Shown here one piece after another: positions 24,728 to 33,331 of a stretch of DNA of 64,000 nucleotides; within the stretch, counting starts at the first letter, position 1, and each line of letters begins with the position of its first letter. The notes beneath the pieces were generated by a model. That model made no database searches and was not told the origin of the DNA. It saw only the letters and a list, made by a program, of their open reading frames with translations. This DNA is from Pseudomonadota bacterium. GTDB taxonomy: Bacteria > Pseudomonadota > Gammaproteobacteria > Xanthomonadales > SZUA-38. The stretch spans positions 125,262 to 189,261 of the forward strand of contig JBCCCR010000007.1 in the NCBI GenBank assembly GCA_039033415.1. Direction: 5' to 3'. Both the position numbers and the translations under genes were made by a program.

Positions 24728-26358
24728 GTGGCCGCCTCCTTTGCCGGGCGTTTCTTCCGCGTGGTGAAGTCCATGCACCGACCGGCCTTCACGGCCTCAG
24801 CGGCGAGCCGCTTTGCCTCACCCCGCTGAACCTTCTCGGAGGCCGTTAGCGGTATCGCGTCGACAAAGCCGATGTAACCGGGAGCCTTGTAGTACGCCAG
24901 GTCATGGCGGCAGGCCTCAAAAACCGCCTCGGCGATGGCGTCAGTTTCAGTGCCAGGTGCAGCCACAAGCAGCGCGGCAACCTCTTCCCCGCGAATCTCA
25001 TCGGACACCGGACAGACCACACAGTTGAGCACGGCCGGATCACGGATGATCACACTCTCGACCTCGATGGCAGCGATGTTCTCACCGCTGCGGCGGATAA
25101 TGTTCTTTCGCCGATCCACAAAGTAAAAGCTGCCGTCAGCCCCGACACGAACCTCGTCGCCCGTATGGAACCAGCCGCCGGCCCAGGCTTCCTCGGTCGC
25201 GTCCGGATCTTTGAGATAGCCGCTGAAGAAAAACTGCCTAGGCTTCTCGCCGTGGCGGCGAACCAGCAGTTCCCCGGTTTCGCCTGGCGGCACGTCATTG
25301 CCGGCTTCATCAACCAGCCGGTATTCAAGCCCCTCCGGCGCCTTACCAAAACAGCGTGTGCCGACATGCCGGGAGTCGTGTGATGCCGTGATCCAAGCAC
25401 CAGCGCCGGTTTCGGACATCGCCCAAGCTTCGGTCAGGGGAATGCCAAACCGCTCTTCAAACCGAGCGTGGTGCCGGGGATCACAGCCGGCGCCGAAGGC
25501 GAAACGCACCTGATGAAAGCTGCGGTCATTGTCTTGTTCCGGCGCGTTGAGCAGCATGGCCGGCATCACCCCCAGGTAATGCATGACCGTGGCGCCGCTC
25601 GCAGCCACGCTCTCCCACCAAGTCCGCGGATGAAAGCGATCCAGCTGAATCAGGCAGCTCGCGGTCTCCATCACCCCCATAAACGAGGTCGCCAGAGCAT
25701 TCATGTGAGAGACCGGCAGCGGCGTGATCAAACGATCTTCTCCGGGCCGAAAGCTGCAGTAACCGCCGATACCGGCGTAGAACCGACCGATCTCGCGGAA
25801 GTAGCTGTTGCTCAGCATGCAGCCCTTGGGTGTACCGGTGGTACCAGAGGTATAGATCAATGCGGCTTCCGTGTCTTCGTGAAGCACCCCGGAATCTTGG
25901 GTCCATCGACAGTCAAGACCGGCCAACGCCGCTGGTGTGACCACAGGCGGCCTCTGAGGGGTATCCCCTGCAACACTTGCCAGCTGCTCAGCCACGCTCG
26001 CGTGCGCAACCACTAGCGCCACCTCGCTGTGCTCGAGGAGATAACGCAGCTCGCGGTCCATCATGGCCGTATTCAGCGGGACCACGCTGCATCCCAGCGC
26101 GTTGAGCGCCAGCAGATGAAAAAAGAACTCAGGCCGGTTGTGCAGGGCTACGCCCACCCGCAGCCCCTGGCCACACCCCAGCTCCCGATAGGTTGCAAGC
26201 AGTGTTTCTACCTCTGCGGCAGTTTCGGCGTAGGTGAAGTCGGCGCGCGGCAGCTCGTACACGGCAGCCGTCTGCTCAGGAACGTGAAGGAATGGGCGCG
26301 AGGGATGATTCCCTACGACCGCCAGAAACCGGTCGTAAATGGTGCCCCGGTCGGTCAC
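24724..26358 (-). CDS. AMP-binding acyl/aryl-CoA ligase
   Basis: 544 residues from a GTG start overlapping the marR stop by 4 nt. ANL superfamily: P-loop LIYTSGTTGTPKGCM, the AWAMSETGAG motif A5, GWFHTGDEV with YFVDRRKNIIRRSGENI hinge, and the C-terminal catalytic Lys in SEKVQRGE. It activates a carboxylate to its CoA thioester via acyl-AMP. As first enzyme gene of operon 3 it probably activates the entering acid, for example an indoleacetate- or aminobenzoate-type compound; it resembles the carnitine/short-chain ligase branch, so aromatic specificity is uncertain. Confidence 0.9.
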   Translation of the reverse strand: MTDRGTIYDRFLAVVGNHPSRPFLHVPEQTAAVYELPRADFTYAETAAEVETLLATYRELGCGQGLRVGVALHNRPEFFFHLLALNALGCSVVPLNTAMMDRELRYLLEHSEVALVVAHASVAEQLASVAGDTPQRPPVVTPAALAGLDCRWTQDSGVLHEDTEAALIYTSGTTGTPKGCMLSNSYFREIGRFYAGIGGYCSFRPGEDRLITPLPVSHMNALATSFMGVMETASCLIQLDRFHPRTWWESVAASGATVMHYLGVMPAMLLNAPEQDNDRSFHQVRFAFGAGCDPRHHARFEERFGIPLTEAWAMSETGAGAWITASHDSRHVGTRCFGKAPEGLEYRLVDEAGNDVPPGETGELLVRRHGEKPRQFFFSGYLKDPDATEEAWAGGWFHTGDEVRVGADGSFYFVDRRKNIIRRSGENIAAIEVESVIIRDPAVLNCVVCPVSDEIRGEEVAALLVAAPGTETDAIAEAVFEACRHDLAYYKAPGYIGFVDAIPLTASEKVQRGEAKRLAAEAVKAGRCMDFTTRKKRPAKEAAT

Positions 26359-26882
26359 CCGCCACCTCGGCTGGTTTTGGCCGGGGCAGTTTCTCGCATC
26401 TCTTCGTAAGGCGAGCGGCTCAGGTTTTCTCGAATCTGCTTCAGCAGCAGCGTCATCTCGTCAATCTGCTCAGCGCTGATGCCGTCGAAGGCCTTGTCAA
26501 AGACGTTTTGTCCGATCGAGCGGACCAGCTGAAGCGTTTGCTCAGCCTGTGGCGTCATGGTGACCTCAACGACGCGCCGGTCGGCGCTGGATGCGTCGCG
26601 GAGCACGAGACCCGCTTTTTCCATGCGCCCCAGCATGCGGGTAATGGTCGGTAGTTTGGTCACCGAACGACGTGCCAGCTCACCCACCGTGCTGGGGCTG
26701 CGGTCCTTAAGAAGCGACAGAATGCGCCATTCGGTTGTGCTCAGGCCATAACGCTTGAGCGCGCGTTCCATTTCCGCGTTGTAGGTGGAGGACAGCCGGA
26801 TGAGGTTGTAGAGCACGTAGTCATCCAGGTGAAAGCGAGCGTGCAGGGGCCCGATCTTTTGCGGTGCTGCGCTTTCTCCCAT
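26355..26882 (-). CDS. MarR family regulator of operon 3
   Basis: 175 residues. Winged HTH: LSTTEWRILSLLKDRSPSTV, then LARRSVTKLPTITRMLGRME recognition region and the wing DASSADRRVVEVTMT. It leads operon 3, its stop overlapping the ligase start, so regulator and enzymes are co-transcribed. The upstream region (26883-27109) has AT-rich inverted repeats at 26993-27022 and is shared with the divergent DUF485-actP genes. A similar sequence precedes iorA, so this protein may coordinate all three units. The inducer is unknown. Confidence 0.9.
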   Translation of the reverse strand: MGESAAPQKIGPLHARFHLDDYVLYNLIRLSSTYNAEMERALKRYGLSTTEWRILSLLKDRSPSTVGELARRSVTKLPTITRMLGRMEKAGLVLRDASSADRRVVEVTMTPQAEQTLQLVRSIGQNVFDKAFDGISAEQIDEMTLLLKQIRENLSRSPYEEMRETAPAKTSRGGG

Positions 26883-26992
26883 CTCCCGTCCCTTCCCTCA
26901 CTGTCGTGCGACAACAGGTACAATCCGACGGTGTCAGCGAACTGGACGTTCGACGGCACCTGCTGACAACGAAGAGCGTAGCGCATTTGTGC

Positions 26993-27022
26993 TTTACAAT
27001 TCAATTGATTATTCATTCAATT
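26993..27022 (-). promoter_or_regulatory. Shared upstream motif, copy 2, with CAATTG repeats (ahead of marR/operon 3)
   Basis: TTTACAATTCAATTGATTAT (26993-27012) matches the iorA upstream motif at 17 of 20 positions. CAATTGA at 27003-27009 and TCAATTG at 27016-27022 form an inverted repeat, also readable as ATTCAATTG direct repeats. Position between divergent marR and DUF485-actP genes makes it a candidate MarR operator for both. Confidence 0.5.
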
Positions 27023-27109
27023 GTTTGCGCACACCGCGCCGCAGACCGCTTCGCCCCAGCCATAAAAACAACCAAGGCCGCCCTGCCGCTGCGGCACTGA
27101 GGAGACAGA

Positions 27110-27433
27110 ATGGATAACGCTCGCGCCCATGCCCTCATGGAATCCGACCGCTACCGGACGCTTGCGGGTAAACGCCGTAGGGTTGCTGTTGGCCTAACTC
27201 TGTTCAACATCGCCGTTTACCTGGTCTACGTATTGATGATGGGCTACGCACGACCGCTCATGTCGACGACAGTTGGGGACACCGCAATGAACGTCGGCCT
27301 GCTGGTCACCATCGGGCTGGTAGTTATGGCACCCCTGATTTCGGGTTACTACATCTGGTGGGCCAATCGAGCCTACGACCCGAACCTGAAGGCGCTGATC
27401 GCTGAAGCCGAGTTAGGGGAACAGGGCTCATGA
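27110..27433 (+). CDS. DUF485 membrane protein, partner of ActP
   Basis: 107 residues with two hydrophobic segments (about 25-45 and 62-84) and the DUF485 pattern: SDRYRTLAGKRRR before TM1, GYARPLMST between, and ISGYYIWWANRAYD after TM2. Family members (E. coli YjcH) are encoded directly before the ActP acetate/glycolate symporter, as here, with a 4-nt ATGA overlap. Function of the small protein is not established. It is divergent from operon 3. Confidence 0.9.
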   Translation: MDNARAHALMESDRYRTLAGKRRRVAVGLTLFNIAVYLVYVLMMGYARPLMSTTVGDTAMNVGLLVTIGLVVMAPLISGYYIWWANRAYDPNLKALIAEAELGEQGS

Positions 27434-29094
27434 ATCGATGGGTTGCAAGCCTCGCGGGTCTTTGGTTCATGGTCGCCGCGGAGGTGGCCCTGGCAGCGGA
27501 AGGGATTACCGGCAGCGCCGACAAGCAACCGCTCAATCAAGCGGCGATCACCATGTTTCTCACCTTCGTTCTGGTGACCCTGCTAATCACGGTATGGGCC
27601 GCCAAACGCAGTCGCTCCGCCAGCGATCTGTACGTGGCCGGCGGCGGTATTTCTGCCTGGCAAAACGGCACCGCTATCGCCGGAGATTTTATCTCCGCAG
27701 CCTCATTCCTGGGCATCACCAGCGCGCTCTTCGCGTTCGGACTGGACGGCAACCTGCTGATCATCGGCGTGATGGGCAGCTGGCCAGTGATTCTGTTCAT
27801 CATCGCCGAACGGCTGCGCAACCTCGGTCGTTTTACCCTGGTGGACGTTGTATCGTTCCGGCTCTCACCCAAACCGGTGCGGCTTGTCATCAGCATCGCC
27901 TCCCTAGCGGTAATTCTGTTTTATCTCATTGGACAGCTCGTCGGCGCCGGCAAGCTCATCCAGCTGCTGTTCGGCCTGGACTATCTGTATGCGGTCATCA
28001 CGGTCAGCGCACTGATGATCATCTACGTCAGCCTGGGGGGCATGCTGGCCACCACGTGGGTTCAGCTGATCAAGGCGATTCTGCTGATCGCCGGCGGCGT
28101 GCTTACCTGCATCCTCGTCCTGCGCTACTTCGATTTTTCGCTGTCCGAAGTCTTCTCGCGGGCCACCCGGAACCATCCGCGAGGCACTCAGCTGCTTGCG
28201 CCGGGCAACTGGATGGCCGACCCGCTTGGCGGACTCTCGCTGGGACTCACGATGCTGTTTGGCTTTATCGGCTTGCCGCACGTGCTGATGCGCATGTTCA
28301 CCGTCAAGGATGCTGCCGCCGCCCGGCAGTCGTCGTTCGTGGCGATCTGCATCATGAGCCTGTTTTATCTGATGGTGATCGTGATCGGCTTTGGCGCGGT
28401 TTCGATCCTGATCGAGAACCCCGATTCGTTCTACGACTCGGCGGGGAACCTGCTTGGCGGCGGCAACATGGTTGCGGTCCACGTGGCCCAGTTTGTGGGC
28501 GGCAACCTGCTGCTTGGCTTTATGGCGGCGGTGACGTTCGCCACCATCCTGGCGGTGGTGGCTGGGCTGACGTTATCTGGCGCGGCCACGATTGCGCACG
28601 ATCTCTATAAGACCTTCGCCGCAAGCTCGCATTCTGAAAAGACCGAGCTCATCATCATGCGCACCTCCGTGGTGGTGATCGGGGTGCTGGGCGTGATTCT
28701 CGGCCTGGCATTTGAGAACCAGAACATTGCGTTTGTCACCACCTTTGCGCTGGCGGTATCCGCTAGCGTCAACGCGCCGGTGCTGATCGCCGCGATGTAT
28801 TGGCGCGGACTGACCACCCGGGGCGTGGTGTTGTCGAGCATCATCGGCCTGGTCTTTTCGGTGGCGCTGATTGTTGCCGGCCCCGGCGTGATGGTGAGCA
28901 TCCTCGGCTTTGAGAAGCCGTGGTTCCCCTACACGTACCCAACGATCGCCACCCTGCCCGTCACCGCGCTGTGTATCTGGTTTTTCTCAGCCACAGACCG
29001 AAGCGCCAGCGCGGCCCGGGAGCGCGCACGCTTCGAAGACCAGCGCATTCGATCCGAACTCGGGATCGGCATCGACGCGGCGTCCAGTCACTAG
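27430..29094 (+). CDS. actP: Cation/acetate symporter ActP, SSS family
   Basis: 554 residues with about 13 hydrophobic segments after an N-terminal signal-like sequence. Sodium-solute symporter motifs include SASDLYVAGGGISAWQNG, AIAGDFISAASFLGI, and the long GLPHVLMRMFTVKDAAAARQ signature. It carries small monocarboxylates such as acetate with Na+. Located beside the catabolic island, it may take up acetate or an organic acid substrate, or simply be neighbouring. Coupled to the DUF485 gene. Length matches the family. Confidence 0.93.
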   Translation: MNRWVASLAGLWFMVAAEVALAAEGITGSADKQPLNQAAITMFLTFVLVTLLITVWAAKRSRSASDLYVAGGGISAWQNGTAIAGDFISAASFLGITSALFAFGLDGNLLIIGVMGSWPVILFIIAERLRNLGRFTLVDVVSFRLSPKPVRLVISIASLAVILFYLIGQLVGAGKLIQLLFGLDYLYAVITVSALMIIYVSLGGMLATTWVQLIKAILLIAGGVLTCILVLRYFDFSLSEVFSRATRNHPRGTQLLAPGNWMADPLGGLSLGLTMLFGFIGLPHVLMRMFTVKDAAAARQSSFVAICIMSLFYLMVIVIGFGAVSILIENPDSFYDSAGNLLGGGNMVAVHVAQFVGGNLLLGFMAAVTFATILAVVAGLTLSGAATIAHDLYKTFAASSHSEKTELIIMRTSVVVIGVLGVILGLAFENQNIAFVTTFALAVSASVNAPVLIAAMYWRGLTTRGVVLSSIIGLVFSVALIVAGPGVMVSILGFEKPWFPYTYPTIATLPVTALCIWFFSATDRSASAARERARFEDQRIRSELGIGIDAASSH

Positions 29095-29105
29095 TCGAAG
29101 AAGCG

Positions 29106-29840
29106 TTAGCGGATCCGCCGCCAGCTGCGCGTTGGCAGCCGCTGCTGACGCCAGCCGTAGTATGGGTGGCGTGCCAGCAGGCGCTCGTCTTTGAAGGCGA
29201 GCACCAGCAAAGCACCCGCTACAAATCCGCCGACGTGCGCCCAGAACGCTACGCCGCCGGCGCCCCCGCTGCCGAACCCTCCCAGCAACTGCAGCAGCAG
29301 CCAATAGCCGAGCATCAGCACCGCTGGCACGGCGATGGTGGTGACAAAAAACAGGATATGCACGTTCACCCGCGGGTAGAGCACAATGTACGCCCCCATC
29401 ACACCGCCGATAGCGCCGGACGCGCCGACCATCGGCACGGCCGAGGCCGGGTCGGCGACCGCCTGGGCAGCGGCGGCAGCAATGCCGCACAGCACGTAAA
29501 ACGCGAGAAAGCGTCCGTGGCCCATCGCGTCTTCGACGTTGTTCCCGAAGATCCAGAGAAACCACAGGTTGCCGAGAATGTGCATCCAGCTGCCGTGCAT
29601 AAACATGCTGCTGATGACGGTCACCCAGCCACCGCCTTCGATGGGACAGACCACCGGGCCGCTGGGACGAAGGTTAAGTACATCAGCAGGAATCAGGCCC
29701 AGGGTGCAGATCGACACCGACAGGCCGGGCTCGCGACCAGCCTGCTGCAGCCCAAGCCACACCAGCACGTTTACGACGATGAGCGCCAGCGTGACGAAGG
29801 GCGTCAGATTGGTCGGATTGTCGTCTCGTATCGGAAGCAG
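29106..29840 (-). CDS. Rhomboid family intramembrane serine protease
   Basis: 244 residues if started at CTG 29838-29840. Homologous sequence LPIRDDNPTNLTPFVTLAL lies upstream of the first conventional start (GTG at 29766-29768), and in-frame there is no ATG/GTG/TTG between that GTG and a stop just upstream. Six TM helices; catalytic Ser in GASGAIGGVMG and His in HVGGFVAG. The N-terminal cytosolic LPIRDDNPT is typical of bacterial rhomboids. It cleaves TM helices of membrane proteins within the bilayer. It converges on actP. Confidence 0.88.
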   Translation of the reverse strand: MLPIRDDNPTNLTPFVTLALIVVNVLVWLGLQQAGREPGLSVSICTLGLIPADVLNLRPSGPVVCPIEGGGWVTVISSMFMHGSWMHILGNLWFLWIFGNNVEDAMGHGRFLAFYVLCGIAAAAAQAVADPASAVPMVGASGAIGGVMGAYIVLYPRVNVHILFFVTTIAVPAVLMLGYWLLLQLLGGFGSGGAGGVAFWAHVGGFVAGALLVLAFKDERLLARHPYYGWRQQRLPTRSWRRIR

Positions 29841-29971
29841 GGTGACAGGACCATTTGGTGATCACACACTCTAGCGAATGACGCGTGATGTTGCTGTAAC
29901 GGACCCTCGCCGCGCGACGTTGGCGGCGCGTTGTGCATAAGGGTTGACCCCCCTGCTCGTTCCTGCCACGA

Positions 29972-30063
29972 TCCCCGTCCTCATTAAGACCAGCTGAGGG
30001 ACAGGCCCTTTGACGCTGGGGCAACCTGCTACTTCGTAGCTTTGGTGCCAAGTCCTGCGGGGA
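29972..30063 (+). ncRNA. SAM-I (S-box) riboswitch upstream of metX
   Basis: The core motifs of the S-box appear in order: TTAAGACCAGCTGAGGGA, then CAGGCCCTTTGACGCTGGGG, CAACC, a small stem (GCTAC-TTC-GTAGC), and GGTGCCAAGTCCTGC. Stem P1 pairs CCCCG (29973-29977) with CGGGG (30058-30062), extended by one U-A pair. The metX ATG lies 14 nt after the P1 3' strand. There is no obvious terminator between, so control is likely translational: SAM binding would stabilise P1, hiding the GGGGA that serves as ribosome site. Control of methionine synthesis follows naturally. Confidence 0.88.
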
Positions 30064-30077
30064 ACTTCCACCGAGCA

Positions 30078-31097
30078 ATGAGCCAGACCGAACTATCATC
30101 ACGCGCCCCGGGCGTCATCACTTCGATCGTGAATGCGGGTGAGCTTCGTCTGGAATCCGGCGAGAAAATTCCCGATCTTCAGATCAGCTTTGAGTGTGTA
30201 GGCCCCGCGGACGCGCCGGCTGTTGTGGTGCTGGGGGGAATCTCAGCGACTCGCCATGCCGGCAGCCACGAAGGCGACCCCTCCCCCGGCTGGTGGGAAC
30301 CCTTGGTCGGACCGGGCAAGGGGCTGGATACCACACAGTTCCGTGTCGTTGGGATCGACTTCCTCGGCGGCAACGGGCAGACGAGCGGCCCCCGCAACAG
30401 CGACGGCTGGCCACGCACCGTATCGCCTGCCGACCAGGCCACCTGTATCGCACGGTTGATGGATCAGCTGGAGATTACCCGACTGCACCACTTCGTCGGC
30501 GCCTCTTACGGCGGCATGGTCGCCCTCGAGTTCGCCCGGCACTTTGGCGAACGGTGCAAACAGGCGGTGGTGCTCGGCGCGGCGCACCGACCGACCGCTA
30601 TGGCCACCGCACTGCGCTGCGTCCAGCGCGAGGCGGTTCGCGCCTGCAGTGACCTTGGGGACAGCGCCGCGGGGCTGAGGCTATCCCGAGCGATCGGCAT
30701 GTCCACCTATCGATCCAACCGGGAGTTCGAGGAGCGTTTCTCTCGAAAGCCGACACCCGGGCAACCGGTGAGCTTCGAGGTCGAAAACTATCTGTTTGCC
30801 CGCGGCCATCAGTTCGCCAGCGAGTTCCATCCCGACGCCTACCTCACCCTGTCGACCTCCATCGATCTGCTGGATCTCGAACCGGAGGCCGTCAAGCTAC
30901 CGGTTGCGCTGCTCGCCTTTCAGGATGACTTTGTCGCGCCGCCGGCGCTGATGCGGGAACTCAATGAGCGGCTTGGGGGCCTCTCGACGCTCACAGAGCT
31001 TCCAACGCTCTACGGACACGACGCCTTTTTGAAAGAGAGTATCGCCGTCAGCCAATGGCTGAAGAACGTGCTCGGCAATGATGCAATAACGGAGTGA
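30078..31097 (+). CDS. metX: Homoserine O-acyltransferase MetX family
   Basis: 339 residues from the ATG at 30078. A TTG at 30042 in the same frame lies inside the riboswitch and is unlikely. Alpha/beta hydrolase: oxyanion loop in VLGGISATRH, nucleophile Ser in GASYGGMVAL, Asp in FQDDFVAPP and His in YGHDAFLK. This is the MetX fold; the acyl donor (acetyl- or succinyl-CoA) cannot be decided by eye. The next gene encodes MetY, 9 nt downstream. The SAM-I riboswitch controls this pair. The protein is somewhat shorter than typical 370-residue MetX. Confidence 0.88.
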   Translation: MSQTELSSRAPGVITSIVNAGELRLESGEKIPDLQISFECVGPADAPAVVVLGGISATRHAGSHEGDPSPGWWEPLVGPGKGLDTTQFRVVGIDFLGGNGQTSGPRNSDGWPRTVSPADQATCIARLMDQLEITRLHHFVGASYGGMVALEFARHFGERCKQAVVLGAAHRPTAMATALRCVQREAVRACSDLGDSAAGLRLSRAIGMSTYRSNREFEERFSRKPTPGQPVSFEVENYLFARGHQFASEFHPDAYLTLSTSIDLLDLEPEAVKLPVALLAFQDDFVAPPALMRELNERLGGLSTLTELPTLYGHDAFLKESIAVSQWLKNVLGNDAITE

Positions 31098-31106
31098 TAA
31101 ACCAAC

Positions 31107-32378
31107 ATGAAGATTGAAACCCTGGCCGTCCACGGTGGCTATCAGCCTGACCCGACAACCAACGCGGTAGCGGTGCCTGTTTACCAGACCACGTCCTACG
31201 CGTTTGACGATACACAGCACGGGGCAGATCTTTTTGACCTCAAGGTCCAGGGGAATATATATACCCGGATCATGAACCCCACCACCGACGTGCTGGAACA
31301 GCGCCTTGCGGCGATGGAAGGCGGGGTCGGCTCACTGGCCTTCGGTTCGGGCATGGCCGCGATCACGGCTGCACTCATGACGGTGGCCGAAAGTGGCGAC
31401 AACATCGTGTCGACCGCGTCACTCTACGGCGGCACGTACAACCTGTTCGCCCACACGCTGCCGAACTTTGGTATCGAGGTGCGGTTTGTTGACGCCGACG
31501 ACCACGCTGGCATGGCGGCAGCGATGGACAACCGCACCAAGGCGGTTTTTTGTGAATCGATCGGCAACCCGGCTGGTGATGTGATGGACCTCAAAGCGCT
31601 GGCGGATATCGCCCACAGTGGCGGCGCGCCCCTGATTGTCGACAACACCGTCCCCTCGCCTTACCTGTGCCGACCCTTCGAGCATGGCGCCGATATTGTG
31701 ATCCACTCGCTGACCAAGTATCTCGGAGGCCACGGCACCACCATCGGCGGCGTGCTGATCGACTCCGGTAAATTTCCCTGGGCAGACCACGCAGAGCGCT
31801 TTCCGAAGTTCAACGAGCCCGATCCGTCCTATCACGGCGTGGTCTACGCCGAAGCGCTGGGCGAGGCGGCGTTTATCGGCCGCGCCCGCGTGGTGCCGCT
31901 GCGCAACATGGGTGCCGCCATTTCACCCTTTAACAGTTTCCTGGTGCTCCAGGGCATCGAGACGCTCCCGCTCCGGATGGACAAACATTGCGAAAACGCG
32001 GTGGCGGTTGCCAACCATCTTAAGTCGCACGACAAGGTGGGCTGGGTCCGCTACGCCGGACTGCCCGATCACCCCCACCACGGCCGAACCCAGCAATACA
32101 CCAGCGGCAAAGCTTCGGGCATCCTCACCTTCGGGCTGAAGGGCGGCCGAGAGGCGGGTACGAAGTTCATCGACGCCCTGAAGCTGATCGTCAGGCTGGT
32201 CAACATCGGGGACGCCAAGTCGCTGGCCTGTCACCCGGCCTCAACTACCCACCGTCAGCTCAATGAGGAGGAGCTGGCGAAGGCGGGCGTGAGTGAAGAC
32301 CTCGTGCGTCTGTCGGTGGGTATCGAGCACATCGACGACATCCTTCAGGATATCGATCAGGCGCTGGAACACTGCTGA
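31107..32378 (+). CDS. metY: O-acetylhomoserine sulfhydrylase MetY (Cys/Met metabolism PLP enzyme)
   Basis: 423 residues. N-terminal TLAVHGGYQPDPTTNAVAVP, PLP-binding Lys in SLTKYLGGHGTTIGG, and the C-terminal SLACHPASTTHRQ and RLSVGIEH motifs match MetY rather than MetB. It makes homocysteine from O-acyl homoserine and sulfide. A gene for MetX just upstream under the same riboswitch gives a direct-sulfhydrylation route to methionine. Confidence 0.92.
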   Translation: MKIETLAVHGGYQPDPTTNAVAVPVYQTTSYAFDDTQHGADLFDLKVQGNIYTRIMNPTTDVLEQRLAAMEGGVGSLAFGSGMAAITAALMTVAESGDNIVSTASLYGGTYNLFAHTLPNFGIEVRFVDADDHAGMAAAMDNRTKAVFCESIGNPAGDVMDLKALADIAHSGGAPLIVDNTVPSPYLCRPFEHGADIVIHSLTKYLGGHGTTIGGVLIDSGKFPWADHAERFPKFNEPDPSYHGVVYAEALGEAAFIGRARVVPLRNMGAAISPFNSFLVLQGIETLPLRMDKHCENAVAVANHLKSHDKVGWVRYAGLPDHPHHGRTQQYTSGKASGILTFGLKGGREAGTKFIDALKLIVRLVNIGDAKSLACHPASTTHRQLNEEELAKAGVSEDLVRLSVGIEHIDDILQDIDQALEHC

Positions 32379-32479
32379 CAGAGCCATAGTTGCAGCGGCT
32401 GGCGGCGGGCCTTGACGGCCCGCACGCCGGCGTGTCCCAATGCCCGACTGATCAAGCCACCGGAAGCTCGTACAACCTC

Positions 32480-33331
32480 ATGTCAGAACGTTTTGAAACC
32501 ACCGACCGCTATGTGGTCACCGAAGATCTGAAAATGGCGGTCAACGCCGCGGTTACCCTTGAGCGACCCATTTTGGTCAAAGGCGAACCCGGCACCGGCA
32601 AAACCCAGCTCGCTTACGAGGTGGCACAGTCCCTCGGCAAAAACCTGATCCAGTGGCACATCAAATCCACCACCAAGGCCCAGCAGGGGCTGTACGAATA
32701 CGACGCGGTCGCCCGCCTGCGCGATAGCCAGCTCGGTGACGACAAGGTTCACGACATCAGCAACTACATCGTGCAGGGCAAGCTATGGGAAGCGTTTGAC
32801 GCGGAAGCGCAGCCGGTGCTGCTGATCGACGAAATCGACAAGGCCGACATCGAGTTTCCCAACGACCTTTTGCTTGAGCTCGACCAGATGTCATTTTACG
32901 TCTACGAGACCCAGCAGACGGTCAAAGCCCGTCAGCGGCCCATCGTGATTATCACGAGCAACAACGAAAAGGAGCTGCCGGACGCGTTCCTGCGCCGCTG
33001 CTTCTTCCACTACATTCAGTTCCCTGACGAGGACACGATGAAGCAGATCGTCGAGCTGCACTATCCGGGGCTGAAAAAGGAGCTGCTCAACGAAGCGCTA
33101 AACGCCTTCTACAAGCTGCGCGATGTTCCAGGCCTCAAGAAGAAGCCCAGCACCTCGGAGCTTCTCGACTGGATCAAGCTGCTGCTGGCCGAGGACATCC
33201 CGCCGGAGGCGCTGCGTACCGACGACAAGCGCAGCGCCATCCCGCCGCTGTATGGTGCGCTGCTGAAAAACGAGCAGGACGTCCATCTGTTTGAACAGCT
33301 GGTGTTTCTGGACCGACGCAACCGCTCCTGA
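32480..33331 (+). CDS. MoxR-family AAA+ ATPase
   Basis: 283 residues starting at the ATG at 32480 (MSERFETTDRYVVTED). Walker A GEPGTGKTQ, Walker B LLIDEIDKAD, sensor 1 TSNNEKELPDAFLRRCF. MoxR ATPases work with VWA proteins encoded next door to remodel or metal-load a partner protein. The stop shares a base with the start of the VWA gene (TGATG), so the pair is coupled. Which client protein is served is not clear from the neighbourhood. Gap 32379-32479 shows no evident element. Confidence 0.9.
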   Translation: MSERFETTDRYVVTEDLKMAVNAAVTLERPILVKGEPGTGKTQLAYEVAQSLGKNLIQWHIKSTTKAQQGLYEYDAVARLRDSQLGDDKVHDISNYIVQGKLWEAFDAEAQPVLLIDEIDKADIEFPNDLLLELDQMSFYVYETQQTVKARQRPIVIITSNNEKELPDAFLRRCFFHYIQFPDEDTMKQIVELHYPGLKKELLNEALNAFYKLRDVPGLKKKPSTSELLDWIKLLLAEDIPPEALRTDDKRSAIPPLYGALLKNEQDVHLFEQLVFLDRRNRS

